Both the position numbers and the translations under genes were made by a program. Positions 1-9,600 of a stretch of 64,000 bases of DNA are shown piece by piece. The notes below the pieces were generated by a model that did no database searches, was not told the origin of the DNA, and worked only from the letters and a program-made list of their open reading frames with translations. How positions within the stretch are numbered: the stretch's first letter is position 1; the number at the start of each line of letters is the position of its first letter. The stretch comes from an uncultured Croceitalea sp. (lineage in GTDB: Bacteria; Bacteroidota; Bacteroidia; Flavobacteriales; Flavobacteriaceae), in assembly GCA_947495075.1 (NCBI GenBank), contig CANLXH010000002.1:620001-684000 (forward strand), in the 5' to 3' direction.

Positions 1-1
1 C

Positions 2-2872
2 CAATCGGTATCAATGGAAAATGTAAGCATAAATCTAAGTGAAACTTCATACCAAGACTTTGTTTTAGAGGAAATGAGCGAAGCCTTAGAGGAGATTGTT
101 GTGGTAGGAGAAAAGAAGAAGAATACTAGTATTGAACAGACAATTAATTCAAAGTCAATTCAAAACACACCAACAATTACAAGAAGCATTCAAGATTTAA
201 CCCGGAACCTTCCAGAAGCTAATTTAAACTCTTTTGCTGGGGCCAGTAATCGTTTTAATAATTTAAATATTGATGGTGTTGCCAATAATGATGTTATTGG
301 TTTTCAGGAGCCTTCCAGTGGGGCTTCAGGCTCTTCAGCGAATGGAAGTCCTGGTAGTTTGGCGAGAACACAGCCCATAGGTTTTGGAGCCATTAAACAA
401 CTTTCTATTAAAACAGCTCCATTTGATGTGAGCATTGGTAATTTTTCAGGAGCTAATATTGATGTTGTTACAAAAAATGGAACCAATAAAAGACAAACTG
501 AAGCCTATGCTTTTGGTAACAATCAATTACTAGTTGGTCGTTTTTCTGATGGTATTGAGCAAAATGTACAGTCCTTCTCAGATTTTCAATTAGGTTTCTC
601 TACCGGAGGTGCCCTTAAAAAAGATAAGCTCTTCTATTTTGTAAATTTTGAACAAGCGAATTCTAATAATCCTGTTTTAAATGCTCCTGGAAGTAGTAGT
701 TCCAATATTTCCTCAGAAACAATTGACTTAATTGTAAACAAACTCCGAGACGATTATAATTATGACCCAGGAACTTCTACGAATGCTAGCCTAAAAACCA
801 ATAGCACCAAGTTATTTTTACGTTTTGACTTTAATATCTCAGACAATACCAAACTTACTTTACGCAACAACTACGTGAATAGTTTTGCTGACAATTTAGA
901 GTGGAACGAGTCAATCTTCAACTTTGGAAATCAAGGGTTTCGCCATAATAGCGTAGCAAATAGTTTTACTGCAGAACTTAACTCAAATTTTAAGAATAAC
1001 AGCTCCAATGTGCTTAGTATAGGCTATAATATTGGGCGGGAAAATCGTGATTTTGATGGCGAATTGTTTCCCCATATACAAATCTCTGACGCATCTAACA
1101 GAATCTTTGCAGGAACGTATAGAGAAGCATCTGTGTACAATACAGACTTAAATACCTTGCAAATTTCTGATAAATACACCTTATTTAGAGACAAACACAC
1201 GTTTACATTTGGTGGTTTAGCACAGTACAACGATATTGATTACGGGTTTTTATCCGCCTGGAACGGTCGCTGGGAATACAGTTCTCTAGACAATTTTTTA
1301 AACGATAGTCCTTCCCGTATACGTGGGGTTTACCGTTTGGAAAATAACACGTTTGATTTTGTACAGGACAACCCTTCAGCTACTGTAGATATTCTTGTGG
1401 CGGGACTTTATGCCCAGGATAGATATAGGTATTCAGATAAACTATCCTTAAGTCTGGGTCTACGATTGGATTCGCAATTTCTACTAAACGAAATTCCGTT
1501 AAGTGAAGAAGTAGGTCGTACTCTAGAGTTTAGCCAATTCAGTAATAAAATCAGAACATCACCGCATATTAACCCAAGGTTTGGTTTTGAGTATACATTT
1601 GATGACTCTAGGAATATTAAACTACATGGTGGCACTGGTCTTTTTACAGGTAGGTTACCTTATCTGTGGTTTGCTTATGCAGAATATATTTCTGGAACGC
1701 AATATTTTAATATCGATACCAGACCAAACGGAGTGCAGACCATTGTGAATGATGTTTCAGAATTAGCAGGAGATTCTCCTATCGCAGAAATTAACCTTGT
1801 AGACAATGATTTTGAATTACCACGAGAATGGAAAAGTAATTTAGGACTTAACGTTGCCTTACCAAATAATTACGATTTAACATTTGATGCGTCCTATACT
1901 AGAGTTTTAAAAGGAATTTTCTTTCAGTCTATAAACCGGCAAGACAACAAAAGTAATTTTGATGGTGCAGATAATAGGTCTTACTTTTTGGAGACTGGTG
2001 ACGCTATTAAAATCAATCCAAATTTTACCAATGTTTTTCTGTTGACAAACTCAGAAGCAGGATTCAGATACAATCTAACTTTAGGTCTATCTAAAACTAC
2101 CCAAAATTACAACGGATACATTGGCTATACTAATGGGAGAAGTAAAGACATTTCGAGTACCGTACGTAGTTCTCCTGCTGCAAATTTTGAATGGAACCAA
2201 TCTATAACTCCAAACGCACCAAGTTTATCTGCATCTAATTTTGATCTTAGGCATAAAATTGTGAGTTCACAATCCTATACGTTTAACTTGGGTAATAAAA
2301 GTCAGTTTGAAATTTCTGCTCTGTATAATGGAACTTCTGGGAGTCCTTTCTCTTTTGTTTACCAAGGTGATGCAAATAGAGACGGTTCCTCTAGAAATGA
2401 CTTGATTTATATTCCAAGAGACGCCTCAGAAATTAATTTAATTGATATTGTAGATGGTAACGGTACAGTTACTCAAACAGCTGCTGAGCAATGGGAACGT
2501 TTAAACGCATTTATTGAAAGTAATGATTATTTAAGAAGCAATCGCGGAAGTATTGCAGAACGTAACGAATCTAAGACCCCTTGGAATCATCGCTTAGATG
2601 CTAAACTAGGTTATAATATTAAACTAGCAGGTGCAAAAAGACTTCGCTTTTCAATGGATGTTTTTAATGCATTTAACTTAATCAACAAAAATTGGGGGAG
2701 ATTGGTTTTTGTACCTAATGTGGTAAACTCCAATTTTAGTTTACTCCGCTTTAGGGGAATTGAAAATAATCAACCCTTATTTCAATATACCAATACCGAT
2801 GATACGCCTTGGGTAGTAGACAACCAAAACTCGCGATGGCGAATGCAGTTTGGGGTAAGTTTTGGATTTTAA
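2..2872 (+). CDS. TonB-dependent receptor, Oar-like, 5'-truncated by window edge
   Basis: Outer-membrane TonB-dependent receptor of the large Bacteroidota group that carries an N-terminal carboxypeptidase-regulatory domain (Oar-like). The reading frame is open to the left edge, and the first ATG, at 14, lies in the middle of the domain linker, so it is not the real start: signal peptide and regulatory domain lie outside the window. What remains begins with the linker ending in EALEEIVVVGEKK, followed by the plug (residues about 30-155, with the NIDGVANND loop and the NFSGANIDVVTKNGTN stretch) and a long beta-barrel ending in FGVSFGF, an aromatic C-terminus typical of outer-membrane barrels. 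Substrate cannot be told from sequence; no SusD-like partner is adjacent on the right. It converges on the GT9 gene with only three bases between the stop codons. Confidence 0.9.
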   Translation, partial: QSVSMENVSINLSETSYQDFVLEEMSEALEEIVVVGEKKKNTSIEQTINSKSIQNTPTITRSIQDLTRNLPEANLNSFAGASNRFNNLNIDGVANNDVIGFQEPSSGASGSSANGSPGSLARTQPIGFGAIKQLSIKTAPFDVSIGNFSGANIDVVTKNGTNKRQTEAYAFGNNQLLVGRFSDGIEQNVQSFSDFQLGFSTGGALKKDKLFYFVNFEQANSNNPVLNAPGSSSSNISSETIDLIVNKLRDDYNYDPGTSTNASLKTNSTKLFLRFDFNISDNTKLTLRNNYVNSFADNLEWNESIFNFGNQGFRHNSVANSFTAELNSNFKNNSSNVLSIGYNIGRENRDFDGELFPHIQISDASNRIFAGTYREASVYNTDLNTLQISDKYTLFRDKHTFTFGGLAQYNDIDYGFLSAWNGRWEYSSLDNFLNDSPSRIRGVYRLENNTFDFVQDNPSATVDILVAGLYAQDRYRYSDKLSLSLGLRLDSQFLLNEIPLSEEVGRTLEFSQFSNKIRTSPHINPRFGFEYTFDDSRNIKLHGGTGLFTGRLPYLWFAYAEYISGTQYFNIDTRPNGVQTIVNDVSELAGDSPIAEINLVDNDFELPREWKSNLGLNVALPNNYDLTFDASYTRVLKGIFFQSINRQDNKSNFDGADNRSYFLETGDAIKINPNFTNVFLLTNSEAGFRYNLTLGLSKTTQNYNGYIGYTNGRSKDISSTVRSSPAANFEWNQSITPNAPSLSASNFDLRHKIVSSQSYTFNLGNKSQFEISALYNGTSGSPFSFVYQGDANRDGSSRNDLIYIPRDASEINLIDIVDGNGTVTQTAAEQWERLNAFIESNDYLRSNRGSIAERNESKTPWNHRLDAKLGYNIKLAGAKRLRFSMDVFNAFNLINKNWGRLVFVPNVVNSNFSLLRFRGIENNQPLFQYTNTDDTPWVVDNQNSRWRMQFGVSFGF

Positions 2873-2875
2873 GCC

Positions 2876-3931
2876 CTAACCTTTGTTGTTAATTATCGTG
2901 ACTATTTTTTGCGCTACCTTTTTTGGAGAAATAGTCTCCATAACTTTTTCATACCCTTGTGGTACTTTGTTTCCATAAATTGATGTGGGAATCATAGGAT
3001 ACTTTTCTATATCTGATGTTAACCCATTTTCTTCTGGCTGACCAAAAGGAGCAAAACCAGCATAAGGATGCGTTACACCCCAAAGCGTTACTACAGGAAT
3101 ACCATAGTTTGTAGCCAAATGTCCATTTCCACTATCCATAGAAAGCATAACGTTCAGATTGGAGATTAAGGCAAGTTCTTCTTTAAAGCTTAGCTTGCCT
3201 GCACAATTAACAACTTTTGATTCGTGGTTACTCTCAATCTCGTTTAGTAGGGAGGCTTCTTTTGTTCCACCACCAAAAAGCAAAATTTTGTTGGTTTTTT
3301 CTTTAGCTAATCTTAAAATTACTTCTTTCATCGAATTTAATGGATACATTTTACCGTTATGAGCTGCGAAAGGAGCTATACCTATCCATTTGTGGTTTTT
3401 ATCGCCAGTAACTCTAGTGATATCTGTACTTAATTCTTCTCGTTCTAATAATTTTACCTCAACTAAATCAACCAGAAAACCAAGTTTTGTAAAAACATCG
3501 GCATAGCGCTCGTGGGTAGTTTTCAATTGCTTGAAACTCTTATTTTTAGTTCTGGTCAACGCTTTTTTTTCGCGCCTTCCTTTATCAATTTGAACAAATG
3601 GAATTCCAGTTACTCTAAAAAAGACTTTTAAAATGTTACTGCGTAAAACGTTATGCAAATCGGCAACCGCATCAAACTTCAAAGGTTTTAATTCTTTGAA
3701 TAAGCGGTACAATCCTAAAATTCCTTTATGTTTTTCGTTTACATCAACAACAGACACGGTGACGTTTTCCATTTGAGAAAACAAAGGTTTAAAAAAAGCC
3801 CTGGTCAATACAGTTACCTTAAGATTAGGATACGAATTTGTAAGTGAAAGCAACACGGGCACGGTCATAGCAACGTCACCCATAGCGGATAATCTAATAA
3901 TAAGAATATGGCCTTGTTTATTTTTGTCCAC
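2876..3931 (-). CDS. Glycosyltransferase family 9 (heptosyltransferase-like)
   Basis: A GT9-family enzyme of the WaaC/WaaF type, which transfers heptose or a related sugar from a nucleotide donor to the LPS inner core at the cytoplasmic face. The N-terminal RLSAMGD motif (residues 13-19) and the C-terminal segment MDSGNGHLATNYGIP followed by LWGVTHP (about 262-290) are the usual acceptor and donor-side signatures. Length (351 residues) fits the family. The start is GTG; no ATG precedes the conserved motif, so GTG is needed. It overlaps the upstream DUF4254 gene by 14 bases, which suggests translational coupling. The donor sugar is not known: many Bacteroidota lack heptose, so 'heptosyltransferase' is only a family name. 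Confidence 0.85.
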   Translation of the reverse strand: MDKNKQGHILIIRLSAMGDVAMTVPVLLSLTNSYPNLKVTVLTRAFFKPLFSQMENVTVSVVDVNEKHKGILGLYRLFKELKPLKFDAVADLHNVLRSNILKVFFRVTGIPFVQIDKGRREKKALTRTKNKSFKQLKTTHERYADVFTKLGFLVDLVEVKLLEREELSTDITRVTGDKNHKWIGIAPFAAHNGKMYPLNSMKEVILRLAKEKTNKILLFGGGTKEASLLNEIESNHESKVVNCAGKLSFKEELALISNLNVMLSMDSGNGHLATNYGIPVVTLWGVTHPYAGFAPFGQPEENGLTSDIEKYPMIPTSIYGNKVPQGYEKVMETISPKKVAQKIVTIINNKG

Positions 3932-4520
3932 GAAGGATGGGATTTAGTTCCTCATCATTGTACATCTTCATTTGTTTGTAGACCTTCATATACTTTTTAC
4001 CTGTTTCAATATCTGCTAACAATTGGTCGATTGCTATAGAAAGGTCTTTTTTTTGTTCTAAAAGCACTTGAAGTTTAGTGCTACATTTTTCAATATGTGA
4101 TGGCGTAGCGTCCATTCTATTAGCTTCTTCTTGCATATGGTAAATTTTCAATGCAAGAATAGACAACCTATCAATGGCCCATGCCGGGCTTTCTGTGTTT
4201 ATAGTAGCATTGTTCTTTATTTCTACCGTTTGGTATTTTTTAAGAAAATAACTATCAATAAATTCTACCAAATCTGTTCTGTCCTGGTTGCTTGCATCAA
4301 TTTTTCGTTTTAAAGTTAATGCTGCATTAGGCTCAATTTCTGGGTCTCTTATAATATCCTCATAGTGCCACTGTACTGTATCAATCCAATTTTTTCGATA
4401 TAGCAAATGTTCAATTTTATCTTTATCATATGGATTTTCAAAAGCCTGGTCAACATCATCCAAAACATGGTATTTTTTGATACTCTCCTCAAATACAGCA
4501 AAAGCAGAACTACTAAACAT
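3918..4520 (-). CDS. DUF4254 domain protein
   Basis: Recognised as a DUF4254 protein of 200 residues, all alpha-helical in appearance, without signal peptide or membrane segment. The family is regularly found next to GT9 glycosyltransferases in Bacteroidota, as here, where it overlaps the GT9 gene by 14 bases. The conserved N-terminal part runs from about residue 10 to 75 (WIDTVQWHYEDIIRDPEI) and the C-terminal half is predicted coiled coil. Its biochemical role is not established; a part in LPS core assembly together with the GT9 enzyme is an inference from position only. Confidence 0.8.
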   Translation of the reverse strand: MFSSSAFAVFEESIKKYHVLDDVDQAFENPYDKDKIEHLLYRKNWIDTVQWHYEDIIRDPEIEPNAALTLKRKIDASNQDRTDLVEFIDSYFLKKYQTVEIKNNATINTESPAWAIDRLSILALKIYHMQEEANRMDATPSHIEKCSTKLQVLLEQKKDLSIAIDQLLADIETGKKYMKVYKQMKMYNDEELNPILRGQK

Positions 4521-4555
4521 GATAAAAATTTTAGCAAATATACCTTATCTCATTA

Positions 4556-5488
4556 TCATTTAATGATGTCAACCAAAAGCAATACGAATGGAAACAAAAC
4601 ACAAATAACCAGAACTAATTCTTTTAAACGTTTTCTTTTAAATGTTTCGATAAAATTAGTTGCGAAGACTGCTGCTGGAAAAAAAGAATATAAAATCAGT
4701 ATGTAATTATTTGCTTCTACAGTTTGAACAATAAATGTGATAATCGCTACTAAAAAATAAACTAAAAGAAGGCGTAAATGCACGATACGACCTACGCCTT
4801 GATATCCTTGCTTTATAAATACAATAAGAATTAAGGAAATAACCACAACAATATATACAAAGGGTTTGATGCTAAAATTCTGAATAAAATCGTTAGAAAA
4901 ATTCCTTGATATTGGAAATATGTAGTGTTCCTCTAAAAAACCAATGTTCTTTGTTAAAATTAGAAATGCCCACATCAGTAGTAGAAAAAAAGTAATAGCT
5001 ACTAATGGAACCAACCAATTTTTAAACTCCTTTGTGCCATAAACATATACCGCTAGAAATACTACTATTAAAAAAAGTAAAACCCAAGAGTCAAAAATAC
5101 TTGCCACACAAATCCATAATGTAGCATCAAATATCTTCTGCTTTACTTGTTTTAAATTTTTTAAGGCAAGTAATCTATTTATAGATAACATTAAAAATAG
5201 ATTGCAAAAAACAACTTCTTTATTATTTACAACTTGAGGAATTGCCATGCATAATAACACAAAAAACAACATGGAGAACGATGTGGGATTTGTTATCTTT
5301 CTAGTACGAACTATTTCCTGAACTCCTATTACTTGAAGTAGAATAGCTATAAGAAAAGATATAAGTAAAATAATATTACCAATCTCAACCTGTACTGTAA
5401 ACAGGTTTATGAGATAGAATACAAGTAAAAAAATCAATAAAACTAGATAGTTGATTGGTTTAGTTTTGCTAAAAAAACTTGATATCAT
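4556..5488 (-). CDS. DUF6427-family polytopic membrane protein
   Basis: A 310-residue integral membrane protein of the flavobacterial DUF6427 family. Hydrophobic segments follow each other along most of its length, roughly nine or ten of them, starting at residues 14-32 and 36-55 and ending at about 290-308, with short basic loops (VRTRKITNP, KNLKQVKQK, FKRKRLKE). No catalytic motif is visible and the function is unknown. It is the first gene of a minus-strand group with DUF4254 and GT9 and is divergent from the small DUF6341 gene, 39 bases away. The fixed association with envelope glycosylation genes suggests an envelope role, but nothing in the sequence proves it. Confidence 0.7.
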   Translation of the reverse strand: MISSFFSKTKPINYLVLLIFLLVFYLINLFTVQVEIGNIILLISFLIAILLQVIGVQEIVRTRKITNPTSFSMLFFVLLCMAIPQVVNNKEVVFCNLFLMLSINRLLALKNLKQVKQKIFDATLWICVASIFDSWVLLFLIVVFLAVYVYGTKEFKNWLVPLVAITFFLLLMWAFLILTKNIGFLEEHYIFPISRNFSNDFIQNFSIKPFVYIVVVISLILIVFIKQGYQGVGRIVHLRLLLVYFLVAIITFIVQTVEANNYILILYSFFPAAVFATNFIETFKRKRLKELVLVICVLFPFVLLLVDIIK

Positions 5489-5500
5489 GTTTGGTTTTAC

Positions 5501-5508
5501 TATTTTTG
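5501..5508 (+). promoter_or_regulatory. TAnnTTTG promoter box
   Basis: TATTTTTG, a match to the Bacteroidota -7 element TAnnTTTG, 19 bases before the ATG of the DUF6341 gene. No convincing TTG-type -33 element lies at the usual distance, so this is a plausible but unproven promoter. Confidence 0.4.
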
Positions 5509-5527
5509 CCTAGTAAATATAGCTAAG

Positions 5528-5749
5528 ATGAGTGCATTTTTTTATTGGATAGAGGACTTATTTGTAAACGTACTTTTTGCTCCGTATGACTTTTTCCGTT
5601 TTATGGAAAGCTGGTGGGGTGCTAATGCTATAAACTGGTTGTTTATGATTATCGGTTTTGTAGCTATGGTTTACTGGATGGGTCAGCTAAAAATATTTAA
5701 TGATAACGGAGAAGAAGACAAGAGTAGTACTTCGCATTCTTATATATAA
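5528..5749 (+). CDS. DUF6341-family small membrane protein
   Basis: A 73-residue protein with an amphipathic N-terminus (FFYWIEDLFVNVLFAPYDFF), one clear membrane segment at about residues 35-53 and a short acidic, polar tail. It belongs to the small flavobacterial family DUF6341, which is sometimes mislabelled as uracil phosphoribosyltransferase; nothing enzymatic is encoded here. It is divergent from the DUF6427 gene and convergent with purD. Function unknown; it may partner with the adjacent polytopic protein. Confidence 0.7.
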   Translation: MSAFFYWIEDLFVNVLFAPYDFFRFMESWWGANAINWLFMIIGFVAMVYWMGQLKIFNDNGEEDKSSTSHSYI

Positions 5750-5781
5750 TCCGGATTTCAGTAAACTTAAACTTACTGCCT

Positions 5782-7053
5782 TTAGAGGTCAAAACCGATA
5801 TCCTTTCGATAGTACATTCCATCAAAACCAATATCCTTCAGGGTTTTATATGAAGTTTTAAGTGCTTCTTGGTGGTTTTCTCCATAAGAAGTAACCGCCA
5901 GCACACGACCTCCATTAGTATGGACTTCATTTTCAAAAATCTTGGTTCCTGCATGAAAAACTATAGATTCATTCTGTTTGTCTAAACCACGTATTTCTTT
6001 TCCTTTTTCATAAGCTTCTGGATACCCTCCAGAAACGGTCATTACTGTAACAGCAGTCCTTTCATCAATTTCTAAATCTATACTATCTAAACCTTGATTA
6101 GCTACTGCTTCTAACACCTCAACAAAATCATTTTTAACCCTTGGGATTACAACCTCAGTCTCTGGGTCGCCCATACGCACGTTGTATTCGATTACCTTAG
6201 GGTCATTACCGACTTTTATCAAACCAATAAAAATAAAACCTTTGTAAGGGTATTTATCTTTCTTTAGTCCCTCCACAGTGGGTTTAACTATGCGTTCCTC
6301 AATCTTTTGAAAAAATGCTTCATCAGCAAAAGGAACTGGAGAAATTGCTCCCATTCCTCCTGTATTTAAGCCAGTATCCCCTTCTCCTATTCGTTTATAA
6401 TCCTTAGCCATCGGTAAAACCTTATAATTTTCGCCATCCGTCAGCACAAAGCAACTCAATTCAATTCCGTCTAAAAACTCTTCGATAACAACCGTTGCGC
6501 TTGCATTACCAAATTTAGCGTCTAAAAGCATCGATTTAAGCTCGTTTTTTGCTTCTGTAATGTCATTGAGTATTAAAACCCCTTTCCCAGCAGCTAGACC
6601 ATCCGCTTTAAGTACATAAGGTGGCTTTAGGCTTTCTAAAAACGAATATCCTTCTTCTAGATTTTTTGAAGTGAAACTTTGATAGGCTGCCGTTGGAATA
6701 TTATGACGCATCATAAACTCCTTAGCAAATTCTTTTGAGCCCTCTAAAGTTGCAGCCAATTTTTCTGGCCCTATAACCGCCACTTCTTTTAACTGAGTAT
6801 CATTTAAAAAGAAATCATGAATACCATTTACCAGTGGGTCTTCAGGTCCTACTAGAACTAAATCGATATTCTCTTTTAGCACGAGTTTTTTAATGGCTTC
6901 AAAATCGTTTACCCCGATAGCAACATTCTCTGCAATTTCATTAGTACCCGCGTTACCAGGAGCTACAAAAAGCTTAGTAAGTTTATTACTTTGTGCTATT
7001 TTCCAAGCTAGAGTGTGTTCTCTGCCACCGGAACCAAGAATAAGAATGTTCAT
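5782..7053 (-). CDS. purD: Phosphoribosylamine--glycine ligase (GARS)
   Basis: Cytosolic ATP-grasp ligase that joins glycine to 5-phosphoribosylamine, giving GAR in the second step of purine synthesis. The N-domain begins with GSGGREH (residues 7-13); the ATP-grasp core contains KADGLAAGKG (149-158), NTGGMGA and RMGDPETE. Length (423 residues) is standard. The longest open frame begins two codons earlier at a TTG (7059); the ATG at 7053 puts the conserved MNILILGSGG at the N-terminus and is preferred. It stands alone, not in a pur operon, convergent with the small DUF6341 gene and preceded by a palindromic repeat that separates it from the polysaccharide cluster. Confidence 0.97.
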   Translation of the reverse strand: MNILILGSGGREHTLAWKIAQSNKLTKLFVAPGNAGTNEIAENVAIGVNDFEAIKKLVLKENIDLVLVGPEDPLVNGIHDFFLNDTQLKEVAVIGPEKLAATLEGSKEFAKEFMMRHNIPTAAYQSFTSKNLEEGYSFLESLKPPYVLKADGLAAGKGVLILNDITEAKNELKSMLLDAKFGNASATVVIEEFLDGIELSCFVLTDGENYKVLPMAKDYKRIGEGDTGLNTGGMGAISPVPFADEAFFQKIEERIVKPTVEGLKKDKYPYKGFIFIGLIKVGNDPKVIEYNVRMGDPETEVVIPRVKNDFVEVLEAVANQGLDSIDLEIDERTAVTVMTVSGGYPEAYEKGKEIRGLDKQNESIVFHAGTKIFENEVHTNGGRVLAVTSYGENHQEALKTSYKTLKDIGFDGMYYRKDIGFDL

Positions 7054-7107
7054 CTCCAAATTTTTGGCTAAAATAGTTTAATTCAAGTTCAATCAATTAG
7101 TAAAAGT

Positions 7108-7180
7108 GTCATTTCGACCAAAGGGAGAAATCTCATCACCATTACTAGATTTCTCAGTCATTACATTTCTTCGAAATGAC
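7108..7180. repeat. Dispersed palindromic repeat, copy A
   Basis: A 73-base imperfect palindrome between the end of the polysaccharide run and purD. The ends are perfect inverted repeats GTCATTTCGA / TCGAAATGAC, and an inner pair GAGAAATCT / AGATTTCTC is also perfect. It resembles the REP/MITE-like elements common between genes in flavobacteria. Related sequences occur at 38149 and 40160. It could act as a transcription barrier after the long minus-strand operon. Confidence 0.75.
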
Positions 7181-7193
7181 ATTTTTGATTTTT

Positions 7194-8162
7194 CTAAAAT
7201 ATACGATGTTCTTTCTTTTGAAGCTCTTCTGTAGATAACGATTTAAAATATTCAAATACTTTCTTTAATCCTTCAGAACGATGTACTTTAGGTTCCCAAC
7301 CAAGTACTTCTTTAGCTCGAGAAATGTCTGGTTGCCGTTGTAGAGGATCATCTTGGGGTAATGGTTTGTAGATTATTTTTTGATCTGTCCCAGTAAGGTT
7401 AATAATTTCCTCAGCAAACTCTTTTATCGTTGTTTCATCCGGATTCCCAATATTCACAGGCTCCACATAATTGCTCATTAAAAGACGATAAATACCTTCT
7501 ACCTGATCATCTATGTAGGTAAATGACCTTGTTTGGGAACCATCTCCAAAAACGGTTAAATCTTCTCCTCGTAAAGCTTGTCCCATAAATGCGGGAACTA
7601 CACGACCATCATTCAATCGCATCCGAGAACCATAAGTGTTGAAAATACGAACGATACGTGTATCCAACCCATGATGACGGTGGTACGCCATGGTAATTGA
7701 TTCCATAAAACGTTTAGCTTCATCATAAACGCCTCGCGGTCCTATTGGGCTTACATTACCGAAATACTCCTCGTTTTGGGGATGCACCAAGGGATCGCCA
7801 TAAACCTCAGAGGTAGAAGCCACTAATATTGTTGCTCCTTTCTCTTTAGCCAACCCTAGTAAGTTCAATGTGCCCAAAGAACCTACTTTTAAAGTTTCTA
7901 TTGGTATTTTTAAATAATCAATAGGACTTGCAGGTGATGCAAAATGCAGGATATAATCTAGGTCGCCTTCTAAATGTACAAATGTGGAAACATCATGATG
8001 ATGAAACTCGAAGTTTTCTAAAGGAAATAAATGTGCTATATTTTTAAGGTCGCCCGTAATGAGGTTATCCATCCCAATTACATGATGCCCTTCGGCAATA
8101 AACCTATCGCAAAGATGAGAACCTAGAAAACCTGCAGCACCTGTTATTAGGGTTTTTTTCAT
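7194..8162 (-). CDS. NAD-dependent epimerase/decarboxylase, UDP-xylose-synthase-like
   Basis: Extended short-chain dehydrogenase closest in appearance to UDP-glucuronate decarboxylase (UXS), which makes UDP-xylose from UDP-glucuronate with NAD+ as tightly held cofactor. The glycine-rich TGAAGFLGS (residues 7-15), the STSEVYGDP stretch (116-124) and the YDEAK catalytic pair (Tyr146, Lys150) are present, as are the UXS-like [10 protein letters not shown] and [14 protein letters not shown] segments. Length 322 fits bacterial UXS. It is the last gene of the polysaccharide run. No UDP-glucose dehydrogenase is in the window, so the UDP-glucuronate source must lie elsewhere; a sister 4-epimerase activity cannot be excluded. 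Confidence 0.85.
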   Translation of the reverse strand: MKKTLITGAAGFLGSHLCDRFIAEGHHVIGMDNLITGDLKNIAHLFPLENFEFHHHDVSTFVHLEGDLDYILHFASPASPIDYLKIPIETLKVGSLGTLNLLGLAKEKGATILVASTSEVYGDPLVHPQNEEYFGNVSPIGPRGVYDEAKRFMESITMAYHRHHGLDTRIVRIFNTYGSRMRLNDGRVVPAFMGQALRGEDLTVFGDGSQTRSFTYIDDQVEGIYRLLMSNYVEPVNIGNPDETTIKEFAEEIINLTGTDQKIIYKPLPQDDPLQRQPDISRAKEVLGWEPKVHRSEGLKKVFEYFKSLSTEELQKKEHRIF

Positions 8163-8170
8163 TTCTATAA

Positions 8171-9523
8171 TTAATATGCTTTTTCCTCACCAGCAATACC
8201 ATTAAGTATTGTTTGAAAAATAATTTTTAAATCTAATAGAAAAGACCAGTTCTCTACATAGAAAATATCAAACTTAATCCTGTTTTGAATATCGCTGTCT
8301 TTTTCAATTTCTCCGCGATAACCTCTCACCTGCGCCAGTCCAGTAATTCCTGGTTTTACAAAATGTCGCAACATGTATTTATCTACTTTATTTGCATATT
8401 CGTCTGTATGCTTTAACATGTGCGGTCTTGGCCCTACAACAGACATGTTTCCAAAAAGCACGTTATAGAATTGAGGAAGTTCATCAATACTAGTTCGTCT
8501 AATAAACTTGCCTATTTTAGTAACTCGCATATCATTTTTGCTTGCCTGAACGTTATCTGCATCCTTGTTCACAGCCATTGAACGAAATTTAAAGCATTGA
8601 AATTCTCTATTATCAAATCCTGTTCTCTTCTGAATAAAAAAGATTGGTCCCTTTGACTCTAATCGGATTAATAATGCCAACAATGGTGCAAACCAAATTA
8701 AAATTCCAAAAAACACAAAAAGTGAAAATAAAACATCAAAAGCTCTTTTAACAAATGCATTTATTGGGTTATGAACTGGTATATCTCGTAAAGAAAGTAT
8801 TGGCAAATAATCATAATATTCAAACTTTAATTTTTTGGAAAATATGTTCTTATTGTCTGGCAGAAATTTTAGCGTTTTAAGATTATTATCTGCAAAGTTG
8901 ATAAAGGCACTTATTTGAGTATTCGTAAGCTCTGATATGGAACAATAGATTTCATCTACATTATTTTTTACTATAAACCGAAAACAATCCATCATATTAA
9001 ATTCGTCTGTTTTAGGAGAAAATTGTCTTTTAAAATCATATCCATATTCAGTTCTTTCCGTAAAGACATTTATAAGTTGTTGCGTTTTTTTATTGTCTCC
9101 AATCACCACTACATTTCTAATATTGCCTTTTACCTTCTCTCTGTATTTCATTAAGAGGTAATAGCTGATAAACTTTAAAACAAATACTGCCACGAAAACA
9201 AAAGCGATGTATTTTGCTAGGGCCAGTCTACTCATATTTGGCTGCTTAAAAAACCCAATGAAAGCGTAAACAACTAGTCCATAAAAAAAGAACTGTCTAA
9301 AAATGAGTTTTAAAATATGAGTGACTTTTGTGTAGCGATAGATGACATAAAAATCTAAAGTAAAAGCAATAAATATCCAAGCTAAAGAAATGTAGGTGTG
9401 AAATAAAACTACCTCAATTATGTTTATTGGAAGTAAATAAGCTAGATAGTTAATAATTACAAGATCTAGCCCATAAGAGAAAGGGGTGATAAATCCAGAA
9501 TATCTGCCTTGTCTAAAAAACAT
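8171..9523 (-). CDS. Undecaprenyl-phosphate sugar phosphotransferase (WcaJ/PssY type)
   Basis: Polyisoprenyl-phosphate hexose-1-phosphate transferase that would start each polysaccharide repeat on the lipid carrier in the inner membrane. The N-terminal half has about four membrane segments and a Rossmann-like soluble region (about 130-235, [10 protein letters not shown]). The C-terminal bacterial sugar-transferase domain (about 257-450) starts with KRAFDVLFS and a membrane hairpin, then has the hallmarks [17 protein letters not shown] and MSVVGPRPH, and ends in [10 protein letters not shown] plus [11 protein letters not shown]. Length 450 fits the long PNPT family. It lies nine bases upstream of the UXS-like gene. 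The sugar (often glucose or galactose) is not predictable here. Confidence 0.9.
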   Translation of the reverse strand: MFFRQGRYSGFITPFSYGLDLVIINYLAYLLPINIIEVVLFHTYISLAWIFIAFTLDFYVIYRYTKVTHILKLIFRQFFFYGLVVYAFIGFFKQPNMSRLALAKYIAFVFVAVFVLKFISYYLLMKYREKVKGNIRNVVVIGDNKKTQQLINVFTERTEYGYDFKRQFSPKTDEFNMMDCFRFIVKNNVDEIYCSISELTNTQISAFINFADNNLKTLKFLPDNKNIFSKKLKFEYYDYLPILSLRDIPVHNPINAFVKRAFDVLFSLFVFFGILIWFAPLLALLIRLESKGPIFFIQKRTGFDNREFQCFKFRSMAVNKDADNVQASKNDMRVTKIGKFIRRTSIDELPQFYNVLFGNMSVVGPRPHMLKHTDEYANKVDKYMLRHFVKPGITGLAQVRGYRGEIEKDSDIQNRIKFDIFYVENWSFLLDLKIIFQTILNGIAGEEKAY

Positions 9524-9600
9524 ATTTTTAATTTAAAGCCTAAATATAAGTTTAATAGATTAGTTTCTTAAATGACGATGTTTCCTTTACAAGTATCTAT

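Noticed and set aside
4756-5749. DUF6341 protein as uracil phosphoribosyltransferase
   Set aside because: The 73-residue protein has one membrane segment and no phosphoribosyl-binding motif; that label is a known misannotation type.
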